Counted from the first letter of the stretch, positions 8,111-15,358 are shown. The stretch is DNA of 16,678 nucleotides from Comamonas sp. lk (GCA_945898105.1 CAMDHL010000016.1:1-16678), one strand, 5' to 3'. Program-made: numbers and translations. The notes: generated from the sequence alone by a model not told the origin.

Positions 8111-8148
8111 ACGCAAGCAGACAAACAGCGTACCGAATTCCCCGAACC
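8085..8148 (+). promoter_or_regulatory. Attenuator pause hairpin and possible antiterminator
   Basis: A hairpin with 5-bp stem ACGCC (8085-8089) / GGCGT (8093-8097) and loop GAC lies just after the aromatic codons. CGGCG (8092-8096) within it and GTTC (8104-8107) can instead pair with the 5' arm of the terminator (8144-8152), nine base pairs with a 7-base bulge. A ribosome stalled on the aromatic codons would disturb the hairpin. One reaching the stop at 8108 would cover the GTTC and favour the terminator. The alternative pairing is my inference from complementarity. Confidence 0.55.
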
Positions 8149-8172
8149 GCCGGCCTCCCCGGCGGTTTTTTT
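8145..8172 (+). terminator. aroG attenuator: rho-independent terminator
   Basis: AACCGCCGG (8145-8153) and CCGGCGGTT (8159-8167) form a perfect 9-bp stem around loop CCTCC, followed by a run of seven T (8166-8172). It sits 40 bases before the aroG ATG and just after the aromatic leader peptide, the position of an attenuator rather than a terminator for tldD, although it would also stop tldD read-through. Confidence 0.88.
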
Positions 8173-8212
8173 ATGCCTTATTTTTTGAACTACCTGCAAG
8201 AGGAAATCTGAA

Positions 8213-9316
8213 ATGACCGCCAGCGCCGACCGCACCAGCATTACCGATGACGAACGTATCAAGGACATTACCGTGCTGCCGCCCCCCGAACATTTGATCC
8301 GCTTTTTTCCCATCAGTGGGACTGCGGTGGAAACACTGGTTGCAGCCACACGCAAACGAATCCAGAACATCATGAATGGCAAAGATGACCGCCTGTTGGT
8401 CATCATCGGCCCTTGCTCCATCCACGACCCCGCAGCCGCGCTGGACTATGCCAAACGCCTCAAAGAGCAGCGCGATCATTACGCGGACACTTTGGAAATC
8501 GTGATGCGGGTGTACTTTGAAAAGCCACGCACTACTGTTGGCTGGAAAGGCTTGATCAACGACCCCTACTTGGACGAGAGCTTTCGCATTGACGAGGGTC
8601 TGCGCATTGCGCGGCAGTTGCTCATCGACATCAACCGCCTTGGACTGCCCGCAGGTAGCGAGTTTTTGGATGTGATTTCTCCGCAATACTTGGGCGACCT
8701 GATTGCCTGGGGCGCCATCGGCGCGCGCACTACCGAGAGTCAGGTGCACCGCGAACTGGCCTCGGGCCTGTCTGCTCCCATTGGCTTTAAAAATGGCACT
8801 GACGGCAATATCAAAATCGCCACCGACGCGATTCAGGCGGCCGCCGGTGGACATCACTTTTTATCCGTCCACAAAAACGGCCAGGTGGCAATTGTGCAAA
8901 CCCAAGGCAACCCCGATTGCCATGTGATCTTGCGCGGCGGCAAAGCGCCTAATTACGATGCGAAAAGCGTAGAGAGCGCCTGCCAGGACTTGGCCAAATC
9001 GGGCCTGCCGCAGACCCTGATGGTGGACTGCAGTCACGCCAACAGCAGCAAACAGCACCAAAAGCAAATGGATGTGGCCAAAGACATTGCAGGCCAGTTG
9101 GCGCAGGGCTCGACCCGCATATTTGGCGTGATGGTTGAAAGCCATTTGAACGCCGGAGCGCAAAAGTTCACGCCGGGCAAAGACTCCGTGGCCGATTTGC
9201 ACTATGGCCAAAGCATTACCGATGCCTGTCTTGGGTGGGATGATTCGCTGAGTAGTCTGGAGGCCTTATCGCAATCGGTGAAAGCGCGTCGCGTAAGGCG
9301 CAGCGCCGCGACCTGA
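8213..9316 (+). CDS. aroG: 3-deoxy-7-phosphoheptulonate synthase, class I (AroG type)
   Basis: This DAHP synthase joins phosphoenolpyruvate and erythrose 4-phosphate, the first step of the shikimate pathway. The 367-residue protein is close to E. coli AroG along its whole length. The metal ligands are C68 in IGPCSIHD, H275 in DCSHANSSKQ, E309 in GVMVES and D337 in SITDACLGW; FEKPRTTVGWKG lies near 102-113. Residues that bind feedback Phe in E. coli AroG have counterparts here: D12 and D13, P157 and Q158, and S187. A Phe-sensitive isoenzyme is therefore likely, though not proven. Relative to E. coli there is a roughly four-residue insertion before the C-terminal metal Asp. An AGAGGA ribosome binding site at 8199-8204 is eight bases before the ATG, unlike the leaderless-type genes around it. 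The aromatic leader peptide and terminator upstream suggest attenuation as a second level of end-product control. Confidence 0.96.
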   Translation: MTASADRTSITDDERIKDITVLPPPEHLIRFFPISGTAVETLVAATRKRIQNIMNGKDDRLLVIIGPCSIHDPAAALDYAKRLKEQRDHYADTLEIVMRVYFEKPRTTVGWKGLINDPYLDESFRIDEGLRIARQLLIDINRLGLPAGSEFLDVISPQYLGDLIAWGAIGARTTESQVHRELASGLSAPIGFKNGTDGNIKIATDAIQAAAGGHHFLSVHKNGQVAIVQTQGNPDCHVILRGGKAPNYDAKSVESACQDLAKSGLPQTLMVDCSHANSSKQHQKQMDVAKDIAGQLAQGSTRIFGVMVESHLNAGAQKFTPGKDSVADLHYGQSITDACLGWDDSLSSLEALSQSVKARRVRRSAAT

Positions 9317-9377
9317 ATACGGCCCAGGCAGCCCGCGCCGAGGGCATCGTACGGCAGTGCGTGCGTTGGTGATTCTT

Positions 9378-9460
9378 GCCCTTTGGCCTATGCCTGAGGG
9401 CGAACGTCATCCTGATATCAAATAAGCTGCAGGATGAGGCTTGCAAGGCGCAGGAGCGCC
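9378..9460. other. Convergent aroG/mpl spacer with three hairpins
   Basis: The 152-base gap between the two stop codons holds three inverted repeats. GCCCT..GGC/GCC..AGGGC spans 9378-9401. TCATCCTG and CAGGATGA form an 8-bp pair at 9407-9414 and 9430-9437. GGCGC/GCGCC around AGGA lies at 9447-9460. None is followed by a T run in either direction, so they are not standard intrinsic terminators. They may still block read-through or 3' decay for the facing transcripts. Confidence 0.5.
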
Positions 9461-9468
9461 AATAGCGG

Positions 9469-10884
9469 TTACGACTGAGGCGGCGTCGCAGCAGCCTGCT
9501 CAATGGCCTTGAGCAACTTGTCGTGGATACCGCCAAAGCCGCCATTGCTCATGCACACCACGTGATCGCCGGGCTGGGCAGCGGCGCGCACTTGCTGCAC
9601 TAACGCATCTACGCTATCGGCGACCCGGGCGCGCGCACCCATGGGTGCCAAGGCCTCGTGTGCGTCCCAGCCTAGGCCGCCGCTGTGGCAAAAAGCCAGA
9701 TCCGACTCTTCCAAGCTCCAAGGCAATTGCGCTTTCATGGAACCCAGCTTCATGGTGTTGGAACGCGGCTCAAACACGGCCAGAATGCGCGCCGCACCCA
9801 CCTGTCGACGCAAGCCGTCAAGAGTGGTACGGATAGCGGTCGGGTGGTGCGCAAAATCGTCATAGACCGTAACGAGTGGCTTATCCCGCTGCCCCGAAAG
9901 GGCGACACGCCCACGCACTTCCATGCGGCGCTTGACGTTCTCAAACTGCTGCAAGGCAAGGGCTGCAGCCGCCGGGCTGACTCCCAAGTGTTCGGCCGCG
10001 GCGATAGCGGCCAAGGCATTGAGCTGGTTATGCACACCACCCAAGTTCCAACGCACGTGCGCGACCTGCGCGCCATGCTGCAGCACCGCGAAATCTTCCG
10101 GATCGCCCTCTGCGCTGAAATCGCTGACGGCGGCGCCGAAGCTGCGCACCTCGCTCCAGCAGCCCATTTGCAGCACCCGCGCCAAACTTTCTTCCAGCCC
10201 ATTGAACAAGACCCGGCCATTGGATGGCACCGTGCGCAGCAAATGGTGAAACTGCCGCTCAATCGCTTGGAGGTTATCGAAAATGTCCGCGTGATCGAAT
10301 TCCAGGTTATTCAAGATGGCGGTGCGCGGCCGGTAATGAACAAACTTGCTGCGTTTGTCAAAAAACGCGGTGTCGTACTCGTCCGCCTCAATCACAAATG
10401 GGGCGCCCCGCCCCAGACGGGCCGATACGCCGAAGTTCAAGGGCACGCCACCGATCAGAAAGCCCGGCTCCCGGCCCGCGTGTTCCAAAATCCAGCTGAG
10501 CATCGCGGTGGTCGTAGTTTTGCCGTGGGTGCCGGCCACCGCCAGCACATGACGCCCAGCCAATAGGTGCTCGGCCAGCCACTGCGGGCCGCTGGTATAG
10601 GGCAGGCCCTGGTCCAAAATCGCTTCCATCAGCGGAAATTTAGCCGTGCCGTCGGTATGCCGTGCGCGGCTAACCACGTTGCCCACCACCCACATGTCCG
10701 GCGCCAAGGCCAGCTGCTCGGTGCCAAAGCCTTGCATCACCTCGATACCCAGCGCTTGCAACTGATCGCTCATCGGCGGGTACACCCCGGCATCGCAGCC
10801 CGTCACCCGGTGTCCCGCCTCCCGCGCCAGGGCAGCCAACCCGCCCATAAAGGTACCGCAAATGCCCAATATATGAATATGCAT
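9469..10884 (-). CDS. mpl: UDP-N-acetylmuramate:L-alanyl-gamma-D-glutamyl-meso-diaminopimelate ligase Mpl
   Basis: Mpl attaches the recycled tripeptide L-Ala-gamma-D-Glu-meso-DAP to UDP-MurNAc, feeding wall turnover products back into peptidoglycan synthesis in the cytoplasm. The 471-residue protein matches the family length. It has the N-terminal nucleotide-binding motif HILGICGTFMGGLA (residues 4-17), where Mpl is distinguished from MurC by the GICGTFMGG wording. The ATP-binding AGTHGKTTTTAML is at 117-129. Further on come EADEYDTAFFDKRSKFVHY in the central domain, NLEFDHADIF, and YDDFAHHPTAI in the C-terminal part. The ATG at 10884 gives the canonical MHIHILG start and follows a promoter-like TTGCGA-16-TAAACT, with the -10 six bases before the ATG and no ribosome binding site. 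It is convergent with aroG and divergent from the gene at 11209. Confidence 0.96.
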   Translation of the reverse strand: MHIHILGICGTFMGGLAALAREAGHRVTGCDAGVYPPMSDQLQALGIEVMQGFGTEQLALAPDMWVVGNVVSRARHTDGTAKFPLMEAILDQGLPYTSGPQWLAEHLLAGRHVLAVAGTHGKTTTTAMLSWILEHAGREPGFLIGGVPLNFGVSARLGRGAPFVIEADEYDTAFFDKRSKFVHYRPRTAILNNLEFDHADIFDNLQAIERQFHHLLRTVPSNGRVLFNGLEESLARVLQMGCWSEVRSFGAAVSDFSAEGDPEDFAVLQHGAQVAHVRWNLGGVHNQLNALAAIAAAEHLGVSPAAAALALQQFENVKRRMEVRGRVALSGQRDKPLVTVYDDFAHHPTAIRTTLDGLRRQVGAARILAVFEPRSNTMKLGSMKAQLPWSLEESDLAFCHSGGLGWDAHEALAPMGARARVADSVDALVQQVRAAAQPGDHVVCMSNGGFGGIHDKLLKAIEQAAATPPQS

Positions 10885-10890
10885 GGGCCA

Positions 10891-10918
10891 AGTTTACCGG
10901 TCACCTCTAGGCTCGCAA
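10891..10918 (-). promoter_or_regulatory. Candidate mpl promoter (leaderless type)
   Basis: On the minus strand TTGCGA (10918-10913), a 16-base spacer and TAAACT (10896-10891) form a plausible sigma-70 promoter, four of six matches in each box. The -10 box ends six bases before the mpl ATG. The presence of a -35 box at a normal spacing makes this one of the better supported of the series. Confidence 0.5.
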
Positions 10919-11172
10919 TAGTGTCCGTAAGTCGGTCACACGGGCTTGGCACCCCACAAGCAAAGGCTCTTGACCTGCCCGCTAGGATCGACCGATTCAG
11001 GCATTCTGGGCTGCAGCGCCGCACTAGCAGGTACCACAAATTTGGCAGGTTCACGTCGTACGCCTCTTATTGGATAGCGCCGGTACAAGGTAGGGGCCAG
11101 CCAGGCGATCTCGACCCTCGCTTGTCTCACACATCACGCCGCCAAGCCCCTGTTCCGGATTGGCCCCTGCCT
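10919..11172. other. Spacer between mpl and the 11209 gene, nothing recognised
   Basis: This is most of a 324-base divergent intergenic region. The frame of the downstream gene happens to stay open through it, but no start with family support lies inside. I see only short imperfect inverted repeats (for example ACCTG..GCTAG near 10973 against CTAGC-AGGT near 11024), no tRNA-like fold and no terminator. It is longer than the other spacers here, so a small RNA or a remnant cannot be excluded. Confidence 0.3.
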
Positions 11173-11202
11173 TTGACGGCCATTGAGACAGCCGTGCACA
11201 AT
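11173..11202 (+). promoter_or_regulatory. Candidate promoter of the 11209 gene (leaderless type)
   Basis: TTGACG (11173-11178, five of six matches to TTGACA), an 18-base spacer and CACAAT (11197-11202, four of six) form the clearest two-box promoter in the window. The -10 box ends six bases before the ATG at 11209, so the expected transcript start coincides with the start codon. Confidence 0.58.
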
Positions 11203-11208
11203 GCACCA

Positions 11209-11811
11209 ATGGACAGCATCAAAGCGGAAATAGCGGTAGTGGCAGCGCGCGCGGTGGTGGAGGAAGGCTTAGACTTTGGCACGGCAAAGCGCCGTGCAGC
11301 CCAGCAACTGGGCCTGTCGCCGCGCCAGGCCCTACCTAACCATGAAATCATGGAGCAGGCGGTGCAGGACTACATCGCCATTTTCTGCCCCGAAAGCCAG
11401 GCGCAGGAGCTTGGCATTCTGCGCGGCATCGCCCTGGACTGGATGGAACGCCTGGCCCGCTTTCAACCCCATCTGGGCGGCGCAGTCTGGCGCGGTACAG
11501 GTACCCGCCACTCAGACCTTTACCTGCAATTGTTTTGCGAAGACTCCAAGATAGCCGAAATTACCCTCATCGATATGGGCGTGCGCTTTCAGGCCAGCCA
11601 GGTGACAGGTTTGCACGGAGACACGGTGGATGCGCTTAGCGTGCAAGTCTGGTGTGAAGCATTCAAATCGTATATAGGCCTGCACCTGTTGGTGAACGAT
11701 CTGGACGGCATACGGGGGGCGCTGCAATCTGACGGGCAAGGGCGGCGTTGGCGTGGGGATGCCAATGCTTTACGCAGTTTGATGGACAATGGGTTGTATG
11801 GAAGCACCTGA
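11209..11811 (+). CDS. Uncharacterised protein with a nucleotidyltransferase-like motif
   Basis: I cannot assign a function with confidence. The 200-residue protein has an alpha-helical N-terminal half (an AVVAARAVVEEG-like start, then a region ending in QDYIAIFCPESQ around residue 66). A central segment, GGAVWRGTGTRHSDLYLQLF (about 94-113), resembles the G[GS]x...RGTxxxSD motif of the polymerase-beta-type nucleotidyltransferase fold. The second acidic residue expected after SD is replaced (SDLY rather than SDID), so activity may be absent or changed. A gene of this kind sits just upstream of the TlpA-like gene in related betaproteobacteria and is sometimes named a MurNAc-alanine ligase. It has none of the Mur ligase motifs, so I would not use that name. 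The ATG at 11209 is set by the promoter geometry; upstream codons to 10567 are in frame but unsupported. It overlaps the TlpA-like gene by 14 bases, suggesting an operon. Confidence 0.75.
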   Translation: MDSIKAEIAVVAARAVVEEGLDFGTAKRRAAQQLGLSPRQALPNHEIMEQAVQDYIAIFCPESQAQELGILRGIALDWMERLARFQPHLGGAVWRGTGTRHSDLYLQLFCEDSKIAEITLIDMGVRFQASQVTGLHGDTVDALSVQVWCEAFKSYIGLHLLVNDLDGIRGALQSDGQGRRWRGDANALRSLMDNGLYGST

Positions 11812-12343
11812 AATCGCCCCAAAAGAGTCGCCCCGACGTCGCTGGGCGCTGGGAGCGCTGGCAGCGACCGCCTTGGGTGCCGGTGTTGGCGCCTCTTGGT
11901 GGCGCAATCGACCGAAGCCGGATGCCGCACCTGCCGGGCTTTGGGCGCGCCAATGGGTCAGCCCGCAGGGCCCAAGTATTGCCATGCAGAGCTTTCAAGG
12001 TCGGCCGCTGCTGGTCAATTTTTGGGCGACCTGGTGTCCGCCCTGCATTGAAGAACTTCCGCTAATTGAGACCTTTTATCAGCAAAATAAAGCCAATGGA
12101 TGGCAAGTTCTTGGATTGGCCGTGGATAAGCTAGAACGGGTACAAAGTTTTCTCAAAGCCACTCCCCTGTCCTTTGCGATTGGGATGGCCGGATTAGAAG
12201 GTACCGAACTGAGCCGCGAATTGGGCAATATGACGGGAAGTCTGCCCTTTACCGTGGTATTGGCAAGCGATGGTCAAATCGCCCAACGAAAGCTTGGGCG
12301 CATCGTTCAGCAGGATCTGGACCAGTGGCGTGGTTTAAGATAG
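11798..12343 (+). CDS. TlpA-family membrane-anchored thioredoxin-like protein
   Basis: The protein is a periplasmic disulfide reductase-type thioredoxin. From the ATG at 11798 it has 181 residues: a short tail with RRR, one hydrophobic segment (about residues 16-33) serving as uncleaved anchor or signal, and then the thioredoxin fold. The active site is FWATWCPPC around residues 75-83. The cis-Pro region is probably the TGSLPFTVVL stretch late in the protein. TlpA/ResA-type proteins keep cytochrome apoproteins or copper-site assembly factors reduced; which client applies here cannot be told. An ATG at 11789 would add three residues (MGC), and no lipobox follows, so it is not a lipoprotein. 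It overlaps the end of the preceding gene, pointing to coupled translation. No clear intrinsic terminator follows. Confidence 0.88.
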   Translation: MEAPEIAPKESPRRRWALGALAATALGAGVGASWWRNRPKPDAAPAGLWARQWVSPQGPSIAMQSFQGRPLLVNFWATWCPPCIEELPLIETFYQQNKANGWQVLGLAVDKLERVQSFLKATPLSFAIGMAGLEGTELSRELGNMTGSLPFTVVLASDGQIAQRKLGRIVQQDLDQWRGLR

Positions 12344-12493
12344 GGGTCAAGCTAATCGGACTTGTCGAATACCTATTACCTCTAGAAGCATCAATTTAGC
12401 CTCAGTTAATGTATTTTTAACTGCCTTTAATTAATTTAAAGTATTTTTAACGCGCTGGGTGGGTCGGCATTGTCAGAAGACCCCGTCCAATGC
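12344..12493. promoter_or_regulatory. AT-rich region upstream of accB with an 11-bp direct repeat
   Basis: The gap between the TlpA-like gene and accB is strikingly AT-rich at 12395-12451. GTATTTTTAAC occurs twice, at 12411-12421 and 12441-12451, 30 bases apart (close to three helical turns), with TTAATTAA between. Phased T tracts of this kind bend DNA and can act as UP elements or protein sites. A promoter of accBC should lie here, but no hexamer pair stands out (TTGTCA at 12470-12475 has no partner at 16-19 bases). Confidence 0.45.
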
Positions 12494-12500
12494 AAGGAGG
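12494..12500 (+). promoter_or_regulatory. Ribosome binding site of accB
   Basis: AAGGAGG ends four bases before the ATG at 12505. It selects this start over the in-frame ATG at 12490, which lies upstream of the site. It is one of the strongest Shine-Dalgarno sequences in the window. Confidence 0.85.
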
Positions 12501-12504
12501 ATCC

Positions 12505-12975
12505 ATGGATTTACGCAAACTCAAGACCCTGATCGACTTGGTCTCCGACTCCAACGTCTCGGAATTGGAGATTACCGAAGCCGAAGGCAAGGTAAGAATA
12601 GTCAAAGGCTCGCAAGCGGTAGTGCACAGTTATGCGCCAGTCCCTGCACCCACCATGACCGGTGCGCCGCAAGCTCAAAACGCACCCCAGGTCTTGTCCC
12701 CGGCAGCACCTGCGGACGCCCCGGCAGCCGAGGTCAGCGAGCTCCACACCGTGAAATCGCCGATGGTGGGCACTTTCTACCGCTCGTCCTCCCCTGGGGC
12801 AAAAGCCTTCGTGGAGGTCGGTGACATGGTGAAAGAGGGAGAAACCATCTGCATTATTGAAGCTATGAAGATTCTCAATGAGATTGAAGCGGACAAATCC
12901 GGCAAGGTGGTTCAAGTATTTTGCGAGAACGGGCAGGCGGTGGAATACGGGCAGGCCCTGCTTACGATCGAATAA
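12505..12975 (+). CDS. accB: Biotin carboxyl carrier protein of acetyl-CoA carboxylase
   Basis: AccB carries the biotin that shuttles carboxylate between AccC and the AccAD transferase in the first committed step of fatty acid synthesis. The 156-residue protein has the normal three parts: an N-terminal segment starting [13 protein letters not shown], a Pro/Ala/Gln-rich linker (about residues 43-76), and a C-terminal biotinyl domain. That domain starts around [16 protein letters not shown] (83-98), and the biotin is expected on K122 in the EAMKI motif. The start at 12505 follows AAGGAGG. accC begins nine bases after its stop, so the pair is an operon, as is usual. In many Burkholderiales aroQ lies directly upstream of accB; here that place is taken by the AT-rich spacer. 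Confidence 0.97.
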   Translation: MDLRKLKTLIDLVSDSNVSELEITEAEGKVRIVKGSQAVVHSYAPVPAPTMTGAPQAQNAPQVLSPAAPADAPAAEVSELHTVKSPMVGTFYRSSSPGAKAFVEVGDMVKEGETICIIEAMKILNEIEADKSGKVVQVFCENGQAVEYGQALLTIE

Positions 12976-12984
12976 CGTCCAGTC

Positions 12985-14334
12985 ATGTTTAAAAAAATCC
13001 TGATCGCCAACCGTGGCGAAATTGCGCTGCGCATTCAGCGGGCCTGCCGCGAGTTGGGCGTGCGCGCGGTGATGGTGTATTCCGAGGCCGACCGCGATGC
13101 GAAATACGTGCGCCTGGCGGAGGAGGCGGTATGTATCGGACCGGCAGCATCGAACCTCAGTTATTTGAATATGCCGGCCATTATTTCGGCCGCCGAAGTC
13201 ACCGACGCCGAAGCGATCCATCCCGGCTATGGCTTTTTGAGCGAAAACGCCGATTTTGCTGAACGAGTCGAGAAGAGTGGTTTCCGATTTATCGGACCTT
13301 CCCCTGAATCCATCCGCATCATGGGCGACAAGGTCTCGGCCAAGCAAGCCATGATCCGCGCGGGCGTGCCCTGCGTGCCCGGTTCGGAGGGCGAATTGCC
13401 CGATGATCCGGTCCAAATCCGCCGGATTGCGAAAAGCGTGGGCTATCCGGTCATCATTAAGGCTGCGGGCGGTGGTGGTGGACGTGGGATGCGCGTGGTA
13501 CATACTGAAGCAGCGCTGGTCAATGCTGTAGCCATGACCAAGGCCGAGGCAGGTGCAGCCTTTGGCAATCCTGCGGTGTATATGGAAAAATTTCTCCAAA
13601 ACCCGCGCCATATTGAAATCCAAATTCTGGCCGACTCGTTTAAAAATGCGGTGTATCTGGGCGAGCGCGATTGCTCAATGCAAAGGCGGCACCAGAAGAT
13701 TTTAGAAGAAGCACCTGCGCCCGGCATCAATCGCAAACTGATAGAACGTATCGGTGAGCGTTGTGTAACAGCCTGCAAAAAAATGGGCTACCGCGGCGCC
13801 GGGACCTTTGAGTTTTTATATGAGGCGGGTGAGTTTTACTTCATCGAGATGAATACCCGTGTCCAGGTGGAGCATCCGGTCACAGAGATGATCACTGGCA
13901 TTGATATCGTCAAAACCCAAATTATGGTGGCAGCCGGGGAAAAATTACCGTTTACGCAGCGTCAGATTACGATTACAGGCCACGCCATTGAATGCCGTAT
14001 AAATGCCGAAGACCCCTTCAAATTCACACCTTCGCCGGGACGCATCACCACCTGGCATGCACCGGGCGGGCCAGGCGTAAGAGTGGATTCGCACATTTAT
14101 TCCAATTATTTTGTTCCGCCTTATTACGACTCTATGATTGGAAAGCTGATCGTACACGGCGACACGCGTGAACAAGCGCTGGCGCGCATGCGCACCGCTT
14201 TGCTTGAAACCGCGGTCGAGGGCATCAGCACCAATATTCCGCTGCACCGGGAGTTGATGGTGGACTCCAAGTTCATGGCCGGTGGCACCAATATCCACTA
14301 TCTGGAGCATTGGCTTGAACAGCACAAACGCTGA
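12985..14334 (+). CDS. accC: Biotin carboxylase subunit of acetyl-CoA carboxylase
   Basis: AccC uses ATP and bicarbonate to carboxylate the biotin on AccB. The 449-residue protein has full family length, starting [14 protein letters not shown]. It has the ATP-grasp glycine loop [10 protein letters not shown] at 160-169, EKFL near 201-204, and the catalytic and metal residues E276, E288, N290 and R292 in [29 protein letters not shown] follows, and the biotin carboxylase C-terminal domain ends at ...[10 protein letters not shown]. Only nine bases separate it from accB. The prmA reading frame overlaps its 3' end, so accB, accC and prmA probably form one transcript. Confidence 0.97.
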   Translation: MFKKILIANRGEIALRIQRACRELGVRAVMVYSEADRDAKYVRLAEEAVCIGPAASNLSYLNMPAIISAAEVTDAEAIHPGYGFLSENADFAERVEKSGFRFIGPSPESIRIMGDKVSAKQAMIRAGVPCVPGSEGELPDDPVQIRRIAKSVGYPVIIKAAGGGGGRGMRVVHTEAALVNAVAMTKAEAGAAFGNPAVYMEKFLQNPRHIEIQILADSFKNAVYLGERDCSMQRRHQKILEEAPAPGINRKLIERIGERCVTACKKMGYRGAGTFEFLYEAGEFYFIEMNTRVQVEHPVTEMITGIDIVKTQIMVAAGEKLPFTQRQITITGHAIECRINAEDPFKFTPSPGRITTWHAPGGPGVRVDSHIYSNYFVPPYYDSMIGKLIVHGDTREQALARMRTALLETAVEGISTNIPLHRELMVDSKFMAGGTNIHYLEHWLEQHKR

Positions 14335-15223
14335 AGCAAGTCTGTATGAGCTGAGCCTGGTGTGCCCACAAAGCCAGGTCGAGACCTTTAGCGACGCCTT
14401 ACAAGCGCTGGACGCGCTGAGCGTCAGTGTCGAAGATGCCGACGCCCATACCGACGCCGAACAAGCTTTGTTTGGTGAACCGGGTATGCCCGCTCCTCGG
14501 GACGGATGGGATCGCTCGGTGGTCCTGGCGCTGTTTAGCGGCGAAAGCCAAGCGCTTGAGGCCGGTCGGATTTTGCAAGCACAAGCGTTTTTCGAGGGCT
14601 GCACGCTGTACGGCGTATCAGCGATTGCTGACCAAGACTGGGTGCGGTTGACACAAGCGCAGTTTGCGCCAGTGGAAATTACGGCGAGTTTTTGGATCGT
14701 GCCCAGCTGGCACCAACTCCCTGCGGCCGCTAGCCACAGCATTGTGCTGGACCCAGGCCTCGCCTTTGGCACCGGAACCCATCCCACCACCCGTATGTGT
14801 CTGCGTTGGATCGCCGGCAATCCACTACCCGCAACGGTATTGGACTACGGTTGTGGCTCGGGAATTTTGGCTATCGCAGCATCGAAATTTGGCGCGAGCG
14901 ACGTTTGCGCAGTGGATATCGATCCGGCGGCGGTACAGGCCACACTAGACAATGCCAAAAACAATGACGTTACGCTGACCGCCGGTTTACCCGATGCCGT
15001 CATGGGCCGCTACGGCTTGGTGGTGGCTAACATTTTGTCGTCGCCGCTAAAAGTGCTCGCACCCCTTTTGTGCAAGCTGACGCGAAACGGGGGGCGGATA
15101 CTTTTGTCCGGCATATTGGAGCGCCAGGCCGAGGAATTGGAAGCCGCCTACGCACCGTTTTGCCGACTGAAGGTGCTGGACACGGAGGAAGGCTGGATCC
15201 TGATGAGCGCAACTTTGAGCTGA
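14315..15223 (+). CDS. prmA: Ribosomal protein L11 methyltransferase PrmA
   Basis: PrmA trimethylates ribosomal protein L11 at lysines and the N-terminal amine, using S-adenosylmethionine. The family N-terminus ([19 protein letters not shown]) is followed by the FGTGTHPTT segment. The SAM-binding motif [16 protein letters not shown] comes next, then [38 protein letters not shown] and the [10 protein letters not shown] strand. There is no usable ATG: the ATG at 14346 is out of frame and hits a stop at once. The best start is TTG at 14315, seven bases after GGAG at 14304-14307, giving 302 residues and a 20-base overlap with accC. A CTG at 14342, two codons before the conserved ELSL, would match the usual family length more closely. 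A GTG at 14282 is a third option. A non-ATG start is therefore implied. A DUF3426 gene often follows prmA in relatives but is absent here. Confidence 0.92.
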   Translation: MNSTNAEASLYELSLVCPQSQVETFSDALQALDALSVSVEDADAHTDAEQALFGEPGMPAPRDGWDRSVVLALFSGESQALEAGRILQAQAFFEGCTLYGVSAIADQDWVRLTQAQFAPVEITASFWIVPSWHQLPAAASHSIVLDPGLAFGTGTHPTTRMCLRWIAGNPLPATVLDYGCGSGILAIAASKFGASDVCAVDIDPAAVQATLDNAKNNDVTLTAGLPDAVMGRYGLVVANILSSPLKVLAPLLCKLTRNGGRILLSGILERQAEELEAAYAPFCRLKVLDTEEGWILMSATLS

Positions 15224-15358
15224 AAAAGCAGCCTAAGGCGTGCACTGATACTGCCTCGCTTGGTGTGCCGCCTGTATCCGAATCCAAAGCAGGTCCCGGA
15301 TCTGCCCAAACGTTTGCACCGCAACATGCCACTTGAAAATCCTCGTGGAGGTGCCATG

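Noticed and set aside
9685..10566. A 293-codon open frame on the plus strand opposite mpl
   Set aside because: It is the mirror of the mpl coding frame, with no ribosome binding site or family features.
10567..11208. N-terminal extension of the 11209 gene by 214 codons
   Set aside because: The extension runs antisense over the mpl 5' end and its promoter, and the ATG at 11209 has a two-box promoter at the right distance.
11785..11790. GACAAT seven bases before the TlpA-like ATG as another leaderless promoter
   Set aside because: It lies inside the end of the overlapping upstream gene, has no -35 box, and operon transcription explains expression.
12490..12504. Upstream ATG of accB
   Set aside because: The strong AAGGAGG lies after it and directs translation to 12505, which also matches the family N-terminus.
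12511..13623. A 370-codon open frame on the minus strand opposite accB and accC
   Set aside because: It lies fully antisense to two highly conserved genes, resembles no family I recognise, and is explained by the codon bias of the plus-strand genes.
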